Origin: Hyphomicrobiaceae bacterium
Lineage (GTDB): Bacteria > Pseudomonadota > Alphaproteobacteria > Rhizobiales > Hyphomicrobiaceae
Assembly (NCBI GenBank): GCA_017353825.1
Contig: JAFMSC010000216.1
Span: 1 to 7,140, forward strand
DNA: 7,140 nt
Direction: 5' to 3'
Shown here: one piece after another, positions 1 through 5,539 of the stretch
Layout: each line of letters starts with the position of its first letter
Position numbering within the stretch: the first letter of the stretch is position 1
Notes under the pieces: model-generated
Databases searched by the model: none
What the model was told of the DNA's origin: nothing
What the model saw: the letters and a program-made list of their open reading frames with translations, nothing else
Made by a program: the position numbers and the translations under genes

Positions 1-968
1 GGAGCGCGACGCGTTACCAGCTGCGGTGCCGGCGGAAGGACGGCGGCAGCCGCGGTCCCGACTGGCGCCGGTGGGCGCGCCTTGGGCTGCGCGACCGCCG
101 GCGTGATTGGTCGACGCGTTTGGCGCTCGGAGGCTTTGGCCAGGCCCGCATCGAGATGCGCACGCACCGCAGCGTCGCGCAACGCGGCGGTGTAGCCGCC
201 GAAATAGGCCGCCAGAACATGCTTCTTGCCCCGCCGCACGGAGACCACGAGATTGAACCCCGAGCCACGGGTGTAGCCCGTCTTCATGCCGTCGATGCCC
301 GGGTAGCTGAAGAGCAGGGTGTTGTGGTTGCGGTAGGTGTCGCCACCCCAGCTGAAGGTACGGGTTGAGAACAGCGGATAGTACTTCGGGAACTGGTCCT
401 GGATGCGGAGCGCCAGGGCGATCATATCCCTGGCGGTCGTCACCTGATCGGGGTCGGGCAAGCCGGAGGCGTTGCGGAACACGGTGCCGGTCATGCCGAG
501 CTCGCGCGCCTTGCGGTTCATCATCTCGACGAAGCGCTGCTCGCTGCCGGCGATGCACTCGGCGACGGCCACGGCCACATCGTTGGCGGACTTGGTGATG
601 AGTGCCTTGATGGCGTCGATGAGGTCGATCTCGGTGCCCTCCTCGACATCGAGCTTGGAGGGCGACTGCGCCACGGCGTTGGCCGAGAATCGCACCTTGC
701 TGGCGAAGGTGAGTTGACCCTCTTCGATCTGCTCGAAGACGAGATAGAGGCTCATCAGCTTGACGAGCGAGGCCGGATAGCGCGGCGCGTCCGCTGCCCT
801 CTCGTAGAGCACGCCGCCCGTATTGGCGTCGATCATGAGCACGGCGTGGCGGCCCACCTCCTCGGCGTAGGCGCGCGCCAGCAGCGGCTGGAGCCCGAGC
901 ATCACGACCACCAGCGCCACGCCGCCGAGATGGCGCCTGAGCGCATGTCCACCAGATTGCAATGCCAT
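1..968 (-). CDS. D-alanyl-D-alanine carboxypeptidase (peptidase S11, PBP5/DacA type), 3' end missing
   Basis: A penicillin-binding protein that removes the terminal D-Ala from peptidoglycan pentapeptides in the periplasm, limiting cross-linking. 322 codons are visible from the ATG at 968; the reading frame stays open to the window edge. All three active-site motifs are present: SxxK as S67-L-V-K70 (nucleophile and base), SxN as S127-A-N129, and KTG at 229-231. Residues 1-35 form a signal peptide (RR at 11-12, hydrophobic 16-30, AxA-type site A33-Y-A35 before EE). The catalytic domain spans about 38-280. From about 285 the sequence turns Pro/Ala/Arg-rich, which looks like a linker; alphaproteobacterial members often carry a SPOR domain after such a linker, but that part is outside the window (inference). 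The start is chosen because the signal peptide follows it directly; a GAGG lies almost against the ATG, so the ribosome binding site is poor. It is divergent from the phasin gene. dacA, dacC and dacF cannot be separated here. Confidence 0.93.
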   Translation of the reverse strand, partial: MALQSGGHALRRHLGGVALVVVMLGLQPLLARAYAEEVGRHAVLMIDANTGGVLYERAADAPRYPASLVKLMSLYLVFEQIEEGQLTFASKVRFSANAVAQSPSKLDVEEGTEIDLIDAIKALITKSANDVAVAVAECIAGSEQRFVEMMNRKARELGMTGTVFRNASGLPDPDQVTTARDMIALALRIQDQFPKYYPLFSTRTFSWGGDTYRNHNTLLFSYPGIDGMKTGYTRGSGFNLVVSVRRGKKHVLAAYFGGYTAALRDAAVRAHLDAGLAKASERQTRRPITPAVAQPKARPPAPVGTAAAAVLPPAPQLVTRRA

Positions 969-1185
969 CCCTCGTTCCCAAGCCGTGCGATACCGGCACT
1001 CGCTGTCCAATCCGACGCGAAAAGACCGGTGTGAGAGACCCCCTGCCTCTGGCTTCACCGTGCCTTTGGGGCGACTTTGAGGCCCGGGCCCAGGGTCTTG
1101 GCGGGACGGTAAGCGAGGGGTTAAGTGGGGGCCCTTTGATGAACTGAAACGTGGGAAAGCGCTATATTGCGTCGCAGCAATCCGC
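969..1185. other. Divergent intergenic region between the carboxypeptidase and phasin genes
   Basis: This stretch, together with the phasin leader, separates two divergently transcribed genes. I found no coding pattern on either strand: the short ORFs here have no family resemblance and no ribosome binding site. No convincing minus-strand promoter for the carboxypeptidase could be picked out. The right end holds the inverted repeat and promoter listed separately. A GC-rich palindromic patch (ggcccgggcc, near 1081-1090) is present without a clear role. Confidence 0.6.
1166..1181. promoter_or_regulatory. Inverted repeat upstream of the phasin promoter, possible PhaR-type operator
   Basis: ATTGC (1166-1170) and GCAAT (1177-1181) form an inverted repeat whose right arm ends 4 nt before the -35 box. 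It also contains TTGC-N3-GCAG (1167-1177). From memory, the PhaR repressor of Rhodobacter phasin genes binds a CTGC-N3-GCAG-like palindrome, from which this differs by one base. The link to PhaR is inference; it could be chance. Confidence 0.3.
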
Positions 1186-1213
1186 TTGACTTGTATTGTG
1201 CGGTGCATATATT
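1186..1213 (+). promoter_or_regulatory. Sigma70-type promoter of the phasin gene
   Basis: The -35 box TTGACT (1186-1191) and -10 box TATATT (1208-1213) each match five of six consensus bases and are 16 nt apart. The site lies in an AT-richer patch of an otherwise very GC-rich region. Transcription would start near 1220, giving a leader of about 60 nt before the phasin ATG. Confidence 0.65.
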
Positions 1214-1278
1214 TGCGAGCCGTCGCGCAGCTAACCGGCTGTGCGTCTTCCCCGCATCCCGCACTCAGGATCACGTCA

Positions 1279-1608
1279 ATGATCAAGAATTTCGAAGACT
1301 TCCAGAAGCTCGGCCAGCAGAACGTCGATGCCGCCATGAAGATGTTCGGCGAGTGGAGCAAGGGCTGGCAGGCCATCGCTGCCGAGATGACCGACTACAC
1401 CAAGCGGTCGTTTGAGGAGGGCACCGCCACGGTTGAGAAGTTGCTCTCGGCCAAGTCGCTAGAGCAGGCAGTCGAGATCCAGACCGGCTACGCCAAGCGT
1501 GCCTACGACGACTATATGCTTCAGGTTTCCAAGATCGGCGGGCTTTATGCTGACCTCGCCAAGGGAGCCTACAAACCGGTCGAGAGGGCGCTGCAGGGCG
1601 CGCGCTGA
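1279..1608 (+). CDS. Phasin family protein (polyhydroxyalkanoate granule-associated)
   Basis: A small helical protein of 109 residues, matching the alphaproteobacterial phasin family (Phasin_2, PF09361). Phasins coat polyhydroxybutyrate granules in the cytoplasm and control their number and size. Nearly the whole chain is predicted amphipathic helix with almost no Pro or Gly until the end; the family-typical part runs from about MTDYTKRSFEEG (37-48) through the LLSAKSLEQAVEIQ block (55-68) to GLYADLAKGAYKPVE (88-102). The ATG at 1279 is preferred over an upstream in-frame ATG at 1186 because AGGA at 1267-1270 sits 8 nt ahead, the family's N-terminus begins here, and 1186 overlaps the promoter. 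It is monocistronic: its own promoter upstream, a probable terminator at 1701-1738, and then clpS on a separate unit. No PHB synthase, depolymerase or phaR gene is in the window, so the granule role rests on family membership. Confidence 0.92.
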   Translation: MIKNFEDFQKLGQQNVDAAMKMFGEWSKGWQAIAAEMTDYTKRSFEEGTATVEKLLSAKSLEQAVEIQTGYAKRAYDDYMLQVSKIGGLYADLAKGAYKPVERALQGAR

Positions 1609-1631
1609 CGCTTGCGGCTGCGCTGTGCGCT

Positions 1632-1648
1632 CGCGCCGGGCCGGCGCG
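1632..1648. repeat. Perfect GC-rich hairpin just after the phasin gene
   Basis: CGCGCCG (1632-1638) and CGGCGCG (1642-1648) form a 7-bp perfect stem around a 3-nt loop, 24 nt after the phasin stop. No T run follows, so on its own it is not a convincing terminator. It could stabilise the 3' end of the mRNA, which is inference. Confidence 0.4.
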
Positions 1649-1700
1649 CTCGCCTGAAGGCTTTCTCGGCACGTCCTCCCAGACGTTCCTCATGCAACCT

Positions 1701-1738
1701 GGGCTCGCGTTTCCCAAGCGTGCGCCCGGGAATTTTTT
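1701..1738 (+). terminator. Probable intrinsic terminator of the phasin transcript
   Basis: The arms 1701-1712 and 1716-1727 pair over 12 positions, with one T-C mismatch and two G-T pairs, around a CCC loop. Six T's follow at 1733-1738 after GGGAA. A competing fold pairs TTCCC (1711-1715) with GGGAA (1728-1732) directly against the T run. Either fold fits rho-independent termination, about 95-130 nt after the phasin stop. Confidence 0.6.
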
Positions 1739-1984
1739 GTCGCAATTCTTGGCCTCGTTCACCATATAGCGGCCGAACGGCGGCGACGCTCGGGCGAGGA
1801 GATGGCCTCGCCGAGCGCGGCGTTGAGGCGTTGAGTTTGCGTGGGCTGCCGGCCCGGCGCTTGCATGATCCTGGTGCATGCGTCCTGAGCGCCGCCAGTC
1901 TTGACCAGCGTTTGCGAAACCGGGGCGCCTGTCGGTAAGATGGGGGTGTGTTGAGGAGCTTCGGTCGGGGAGCGAGTTGGCGAA
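1739..1984. other. Gene-free leader region upstream of clpS
   Basis: I see no credible gene on either strand. The region holds an 8-bp tandem duplication (GGCGTTGA at 1819-1826 and 1827-1834) and two TGCATG copies (1862-1867 and 1875-1880), whose GCATG/CATGC ends also pair. A candidate clpS promoter lies at the right end and is listed separately. Confidence 0.55.
1912..1941 (+). promoter_or_regulatory. Candidate promoter of the clpS-clpA operon
   Basis: TTGCGA (1912-1917) and TAAGAT (1936-1941) are 18 nt apart, each matching four of six sigma70 consensus bases. This would start transcription about 35-40 nt before the clpS ATG. A better -35-like TTGACC at 1901-1906 has no -10 partner at normal spacing. 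I did not see a convincing sigma32 heat-shock promoter. Confidence 0.35.
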
Positions 1985-2323
1985 ATGTCGGGCAGGAACG
2001 GGTCCAACGGATCGCGGGGCGAGGATGAGGGCAAGACCGGCCTCATCACCAAGACGCGCCCCAAGACCAAGAAGCCCAGCCTCTACAAGGTGCTACTCCT
2101 GAACGACGATTACACGCCCATGGAGTTCGTCGTCCATGTGCTGGAGCGCTTCTTCAACAAGGGCCGCGAAGATGCCACGCGCATCATGCTCCATGTGCAC
2201 CACAAGGGGGTCGGCATCTGCGGAGTCTATACCTACGAGGTAGCCGAGACCAAGGTCGCTCAAGTGATGGATTTCTCGCGTCAGCACCAGCACCCGCTGC
2301 AGTGTACGATGGAAAAGGAGTAG
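1985..2323 (+). CDS. clpS: ClpS, ATP-dependent Clp protease adaptor
   Basis: The adaptor that recognises N-degron substrates (N-terminal Leu, Phe, Tyr, Trp) and also docks on the ClpA N-domain to hand them to ClpAP in the cytoplasm. The 112-residue product closely follows E. coli ClpS from residue 33: LYKVLLLNDDYTPMEFVV includes the N-degron pocket residues N40, D41 and D42 and the gatekeeper-position Met46; HVHHKG (70-75) holds the conserved His72; the ICGVYTYEVAETKVAQV block (78-94) and the HPLQCT end (103-108) are family hallmarks. Residues 1-32 are a polar, charged, Gly/Lys-rich tail, as expected for the flexible part that enters the ClpA pore region. The ATG at 1985 has only a weak ribosome binding site (GGGGAG at 1967-1972, 12 nt away). 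clpA starts 9 nt after the stop, so the two are co-transcribed. Linkage to clpA points to the canonical ClpS1 rather than the unlinked ClpS2 paralogue of many alphaproteobacteria. Confidence 0.96.
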   Translation: MSGRNGSNGSRGEDEGKTGLITKTRPKTKKPSLYKVLLLNDDYTPMEFVVHVLERFFNKGREDATRIMLHVHHKGVGICGVYTYEVAETKVAQVMDFSRQHQHPLQCTMEKE

Positions 2324-2332
2324 GAACCGCCC

Positions 2333-4795
2333 GTGCCCGCCTTCTCGCAAAGTCTGGAAGCCTCGCTGCACCGCGCGCTGGAGTACGCCAACGAGCGCAA
2401 CCACGAGTACGCCACCCTTGAGCACCTGCTCCTAGCGCTCCTGGACGACCGCGACGCGGCGGCAGTGATGAAAGCCTGCCTCGTGGATTTCGACGCACTC
2501 CGCAAGCGCATCACGGAATACCTCGACAACGAGCTCACGAGCCTCTACGTGAAGGGCTCCACAGAGGCCCAGCCAACCACCGGCTTCCAGCGCGTGGTGC
2601 ACCGGGCGGTGGTGCACGTGCAGTCCTCAGGCCGCGAGGAGGTAACGGGCGCCAACGTGCTGGTCGCCATCTTCGCCGAGCGCGAGAGCCACGCCGCCTT
2701 CTTCCTGCAGGAACAGGAGATGACGCGGTTCGAGGCGGTGCAGTACATCTCCCACGGCATCGCCAAGCGCCCCGGCATGTCCGAGCCCAAGCACGTGCGG
2801 GGCGTCGACGAGGACCAGAACGGGGACGGCCGCGAGGACGGCAAGAAGCAGCCGCAGGACGCGCTCAACACCTACTGCGTCAACCTCAACAAGAAGGCCA
2901 AGGTCGGCCGCATCGACCCCTTGATCGGGCGCGAGGCGGAGGTGATGCGCACCATCCAGGTGCTGTGCCGACGCCAGAAGAACAACCCCCTGTTCGTGGG
3001 CGACCCTGGCGTGGGCAAGACCGCCATCGCCGAGGGTCTCGCGCGCAAGATCGTCAACTCTGACGTACCGGAGGTGCTCCGGACAGCCACCATCTTCGCC
3101 CTCGACATGGGTGCGCTGCTCGCCGGCACACGCTACCGCGGCGACTTCGAGGAGCGGCTCAAGGCCGTCATGAAGGAGATTGAGAACTATCCGGGGGCGA
3201 TCCTCTTCATTGACGAGATCCACACCGTGATCGGCGCCGGGGCCACCTCGGGCGGCGCCATGGATGCCTCCAACCTGCTCAAGCCGGCCCTGCAGTCGGG
3301 TACGCTGCGCTGCATCGGCTCCACCACCTACAAGGAGTATCGGCAGCACTTCGAGAAGGACCGCGCGCTGGTGCGCCGGTTCCAGAAGATCGATATCAAG
3401 GAGCCTTCGGTGGAGGACTCCGTGGAGATCCTGAAGGGCCTCAAGCCCTACTTCGAGGAGTATCACAAGCTCAGATACACCAACGACGCCATCAAGGCGG
3501 CGGTCGAGCTGTCGGCGAAATACATCAACGACCGCAAGCTGCCCGACAAGGCCATCGACGTAATCGACGAGACCGGCGCCTCGCAGATGCTGGTGCCCGA
3601 GGCCAAGCGCAAGAAAAAGATCACGACCAAGGAGGTGGAGGCCACGGTCGCCACCATGGCGCGCATCCCGCCGAAGACGATCAGCAAGTCCGACGCCGAG
3701 GTGCTGTCGAACATCGACAAGGACCTGAAGCGCCTGGTGTTCGGCCAGGAAAAGGCGATCGATGCCCTGGCCAGCTCCATCAAGCTGTCGCGTGCGGGCC
3801 TGCGCGAGCCTGAGAAGCCCATTGGATGCTACTTGTTCTCCGGTCCAACCGGTGTCGGCAAGACCGAGGTGGCTAAGCAGCTTGCCTCGCTGATGGGCGT
3901 GGAGCTGCTCCGGTTCGACATGTCGGAGTACATGGAAAAGCACACTGTCTCGCGGCTGATCGGCGCGCCGCCGGGCTATGTCGGGTTCGACCAGGGCGGC
4001 CTCCTCACCGACGGCATCGACCAGCACCCTCACTCGGTGCTGCTGCTCGACGAGATCGAGAAGGCGCACCCGGACCTGTTCAACATCCTTTTGCAGGTGA
4101 TGGACCACGGCAAGCTCACCGATCACAACGGCAAGAAGGTGGACTTCCGCAACGTCGTGCTGATCATGACCACCAACGCCGGCGCCTCCGACCTTGCCCG
4201 TCCGGCGCTGGGCTTCGGCCGCACCAAGCGCGAAGGCGACGACACCGAGGCCGTCAACCGCCTGTTCACGCCCGAGTTCCGCAACCGGCTTGACGCGGTG
4301 ATCCCGTTCTCCGGCCTGCCACCCGAGGTGATCCTCAAGGTGGTCGAGAAGTTCGTGTTCCAGTTGGAGGCGCAGCTGGCCGACCGCGGCGTCACCATCG
4401 AGCTGACCGAGCCCGCGGCGCGGTGGCTAGCCGAGAAGGGCTACGACGAGAAGTTCGGCGCCCGGCCGCTTGCGCGTGTGATCCAGGAGCACATCAAGAA
4501 ACCGCTCGCCGACGAGCTGTTGTTCGGCAAGCTGGAGCACGGCGGCACCGTGAAGGTGCTGGTGGAGGGCGAGGGCGAGGACAAGCAGCTTGCCTTCGAG
4601 TACTTCCCCGCCGAGCCCAAGCCCAAGGCCAAGGACCCCGGCGAGGACGACGACGAGGACGACGAGGAGGAGGGCGAGACCCCGGCGCTGGTCGAAGCCG
4701 CCCCACGCAAGGCCCTCTCCGCCCCAAAGGAGAAGAAGGACCGTCTGAAACCCGGCGCCGTCCCCAGCATCCCCCGCCGCAAGGAGGTGGAGTAG
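2333..4795 (+). CDS. clpA: ClpA, AAA+ unfoldase subunit of ClpAP protease
   Basis: A hexameric ATPase that unfolds ClpS-delivered and other substrates and threads them into ClpP. 820 residues in family order: N-domain (about 1-145, ClpS docking), acidic linker (about 150-175), D1 AAA+ with Walker A GDPGVGKT (223-230), Walker B LFIDEIH (291-297) and pore-loop Tyr268 in GTRYRG; D2 AAA+ with Walker A GPTGVGKT (504-511), Walker B LLLDE (570-574), pore-loop Tyr549 in GYVG and sensor-2 GAR (709-711). LGF at 626-628 sits where E. coli ClpA has the IGL loop that docks on ClpP, so ClpP partnership is expected. It starts with GTG at 2333: PAFSQSLEASLHRAL is the normal ClpA N-terminus, and AGGA overlapping the clpS stop lies about 7 nt upstream. 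E. coli ClpA is 758 residues; the excess is a C-terminal tail (760-820) with an acidic run (771-782) then a Lys/Arg/Pro-rich end. No frameshift or lost catalytic residue. ClpP is not in the window. Confidence 0.97.
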   Translation: MPAFSQSLEASLHRALEYANERNHEYATLEHLLLALLDDRDAAAVMKACLVDFDALRKRITEYLDNELTSLYVKGSTEAQPTTGFQRVVHRAVVHVQSSGREEVTGANVLVAIFAERESHAAFFLQEQEMTRFEAVQYISHGIAKRPGMSEPKHVRGVDEDQNGDGREDGKKQPQDALNTYCVNLNKKAKVGRIDPLIGREAEVMRTIQVLCRRQKNNPLFVGDPGVGKTAIAEGLARKIVNSDVPEVLRTATIFALDMGALLAGTRYRGDFEERLKAVMKEIENYPGAILFIDEIHTVIGAGATSGGAMDASNLLKPALQSGTLRCIGSTTYKEYRQHFEKDRALVRRFQKIDIKEPSVEDSVEILKGLKPYFEEYHKLRYTNDAIKAAVELSAKYINDRKLPDKAIDVIDETGASQMLVPEAKRKKKITTKEVEATVATMARIPPKTISKSDAEVLSNIDKDLKRLVFGQEKAIDALASSIKLSRAGLREPEKPIGCYLFSGPTGVGKTEVAKQLASLMGVELLRFDMSEYMEKHTVSRLIGAPPGYVGFDQGGLLTDGIDQHPHSVLLLDEIEKAHPDLFNILLQVMDHGKLTDHNGKKVDFRNVVLIMTTNAGASDLARPALGFGRTKREGDDTEAVNRLFTPEFRNRLDAVIPFSGLPPEVILKVVEKFVFQLEAQLADRGVTIELTEPAARWLAEKGYDEKFGARPLARVIQEHIKKPLADELLFGKLEHGGTVKVLVEGEGEDKQLAFEYFPAEPKPKAKDPGEDDDEDDEEEGETPALVEAAPRKALSAPKEKKDRLKPGAVPSIPRRKEVE
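4643..4672 (+). repeat. GAC/GAG triplet tract coding the acidic tail of ClpA
   Basis: Ten consecutive GAG or GAC codons encode an uninterrupted Glu/Asp run (residues 771-780 of ClpA). The tract is purine-rich and slippage-prone, and any triplet change keeps the frame. It belongs to the ClpA tail and is not a separate element. Confidence 0.75.
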
Positions 4796-4823
4796 GAGAG
4801 CAGCTCATCACCCGGAAGCAGGC

Positions 4824-4850
4824 AGCCCCGGCGCCAAGCTGGGGCTTTCT
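4824..4850 (+). terminator. Intrinsic terminator of the clpS-clpA operon
   Basis: AGCCCCGGC (4824-4832) pairs with GCTGGGGCT (4838-4846) over 9 positions, with one G-T pair, around a GCCAA loop, 28 nt after the clpA stop. A short TTCT follows the T that closes the stem. The T run is weak, but position and stem strength fit termination. Confidence 0.65.
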
Positions 4851-4861
4851 GCTATCCCGGA

Positions 4862-4878
4862 CCTCTCGTAGCGAGAGG
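4862..4878. repeat. Perfect short hairpin downstream of the clpA terminator
   Basis: CCTCTCG (4862-4868) and CGAGAGG (4872-4878) form a 7-bp perfect stem with a TAG loop, 11 nt after the terminator. No T run follows on either strand. Its role is unknown; it could back up termination or protect a 3' end. Confidence 0.45.
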
Positions 4879-4932
4879 AACTCGCCTGCACAGTTGGCGA
4901 TCCTGATCGCGACTGGGTCGGTGGCAGCCCGC

Positions 4933-5230
4933 ATGCTTGCGTTTTGGCGGGGGGCTGCTGGCGAGGGTGCGCTCGCGCATCGACCGGCTCGCCGTGGGCA
5001 TCGGCTGCGCCTGGCGCGTCGTCCACCTGGCGACGCCTGGCTTCGACGTCCTGGCCACGAGGCGACTCGTGGCAGCCTGGCGGTCTTTCTGAGGAGGCGG
5101 TGAACGCGAGGTTCCTCTCCGATGGCTCCGGCGGCTTCTCACGCGGAACCTCGCGGCCTTCCTGGCCTCCCAGGTGTGGCGCCGGCTGGGGCTTGCCCTG
5201 GACGCCGGCTCGAACGACGTTGCCATAGAT
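4933..5230 (+). pseudogene. Remnant of a small gene of unknown family (apparent frameshift and in-frame stop)
   Basis: No intact gene is present, but one frame keeps strong coding character. From 4955 to 5089 about 41 of 45 codons end in G or C, and the product is protein-like (LLARVRSRIDRLAVGIG, then HLATPGFDVLATRRLVAAW), ending at TGA 5090-5092. The same frame continues past that stop as PLRWLRRLLTRNLAAFLAS and VWRRLGLALDAGSND, with about 29 of 31 codons ending in G/C at 5126-5218, then degrades. The ATG at 4933 is in another frame: MLAFWRG would join LLARV if the six-G run at 4949-4954 were one G shorter. So one frameshift plus one CGA-to-TGA-like change would explain the pattern. Alternatives: an intact 51-residue ORF starting at TTG 4937, or a sequencing error in the G run. 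No domain, signal peptide or clear membrane segment is visible, and I do not recognise the family. It lies alone between the clpA terminator and the EipB promoter. Confidence 0.45.
5105..5155. repeat. 11-bp perfect inverted repeat
   Basis: CGCGAGGTTCC (5105-5115) is the exact reverse complement of GGAACCTCGCG (5145-5155), with 29 nt between. It falls inside the decayed coding stretch, shortly after its in-frame stop. There are no flanking direct repeats and no adjacent T run, so neither an insertion scar nor a terminator is supported. Confidence 0.5.
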
Positions 5231-5483
5231 GGATCAGCGCCGTGGCGAGGGCGCGTGGGGCCTCACGCGCATGGCGTTTGCGGCGGGCTCCTCGGGGTTC
5301 CGCTGGGTGCGCCCGGGAAGCGTTCGGGGGCTGAGTGTCGCCCCGCCTTCTGTTGCGCCGGAACGTCGCAGCGGGGGTCGGCGCCGTCCCCGCGCTGCTG
5401 ATGGGCCCAGATGTCCCCCCAGATGACTACCATACGAGCGGTGCGAGCTGGCGCCCGACTCCGTGGCCCGTCGCGATGCGAAG
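5231..5483. other. Gene-free region before the EipB promoter
   Basis: All frames lose coding character here: products are Arg/Gly/Pro/Ser-rich and third-position G+C bias is lost in the frame that was good upstream. A small hairpin, GGGGC (5327-5331) with GCCCC (5340-5344), and two CCCAGATG copies near 5405 and 5418 are the only structures seen. It probably contains further remains of the upstream decayed gene. Confidence 0.5.
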
Positions 5484-5492
5484 TGGTAAAAT
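5484..5492 (+). promoter_or_regulatory. Extended -10 promoter of the EipB-like gene
   Basis: TGGTAAAAT contains TG, one base, then TAAAAT (5487-5492), which matches the extended -10 form and five of six consensus -10 bases. The expected -35 region (around 5464-5470) is GC-rich without a good match, as extended -10 promoters tolerate. Transcription would start near 5499, about 40 nt before the preferred start codon. Confidence 0.45.
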
Positions 5493-5539
5493 GGCGCTCC
5501 CACCCCCGCGGGCGTTAGATGCGACGGAAAGACGAACGC

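Noticed and set aside
1283..1879. 198-codon minus-strand frame over the phasin gene and its downstream region
   Set aside because: It is antisense to the phasin gene and its terminator, with Ser/Arg/Pro-rich composition and no family resemblance.
1612..1938. 108-codon plus-strand frame after the phasin gene
   Set aside because: It crosses the probable terminator, lacks a ribosome binding site and has Arg-rich composition typical of GC-rich noncoding DNA.
2627..4126. 499-codon open frame on the minus strand opposite clpA
   Set aside because: It is antisense to an intact, motif-complete clpA. Long antisense frames are expected when the real gene has very high G/C at third positions. The product is Val/Leu/His/Arg-rich without recognisable motifs.
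4820..4895. Cluster of stems after clpA considered as a possible tRNA or small RNA gene
   Set aside because: There is no cloverleaf, no T-loop GTTC motif in the right place and no CCA-type acceptor stem; two separate hairpins explain the pairing.
4423..5103. 226-codon plus-strand frame overlapping the clpA end and running into the intergenic region
   Set aside because: The first half is an out-of-frame copy of the clpA tail and the rest crosses the terminator. The product is Arg/Gly/Ala low complexity.
4852..5226. 124-codon minus-strand frame opposite the decayed gene
   Set aside because: Its product is Arg/Ser/Pro/Thr-rich and protein-unlike, whereas the plus-strand frame there has coherent codon bias.
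5464..5480. Possible sigma54 promoter (TGGCCCG) before the EipB-like gene
   Set aside because: The GG and GC elements are one base too far apart and the -12 part does not match; the extended -10 at 5484-5492 is better.
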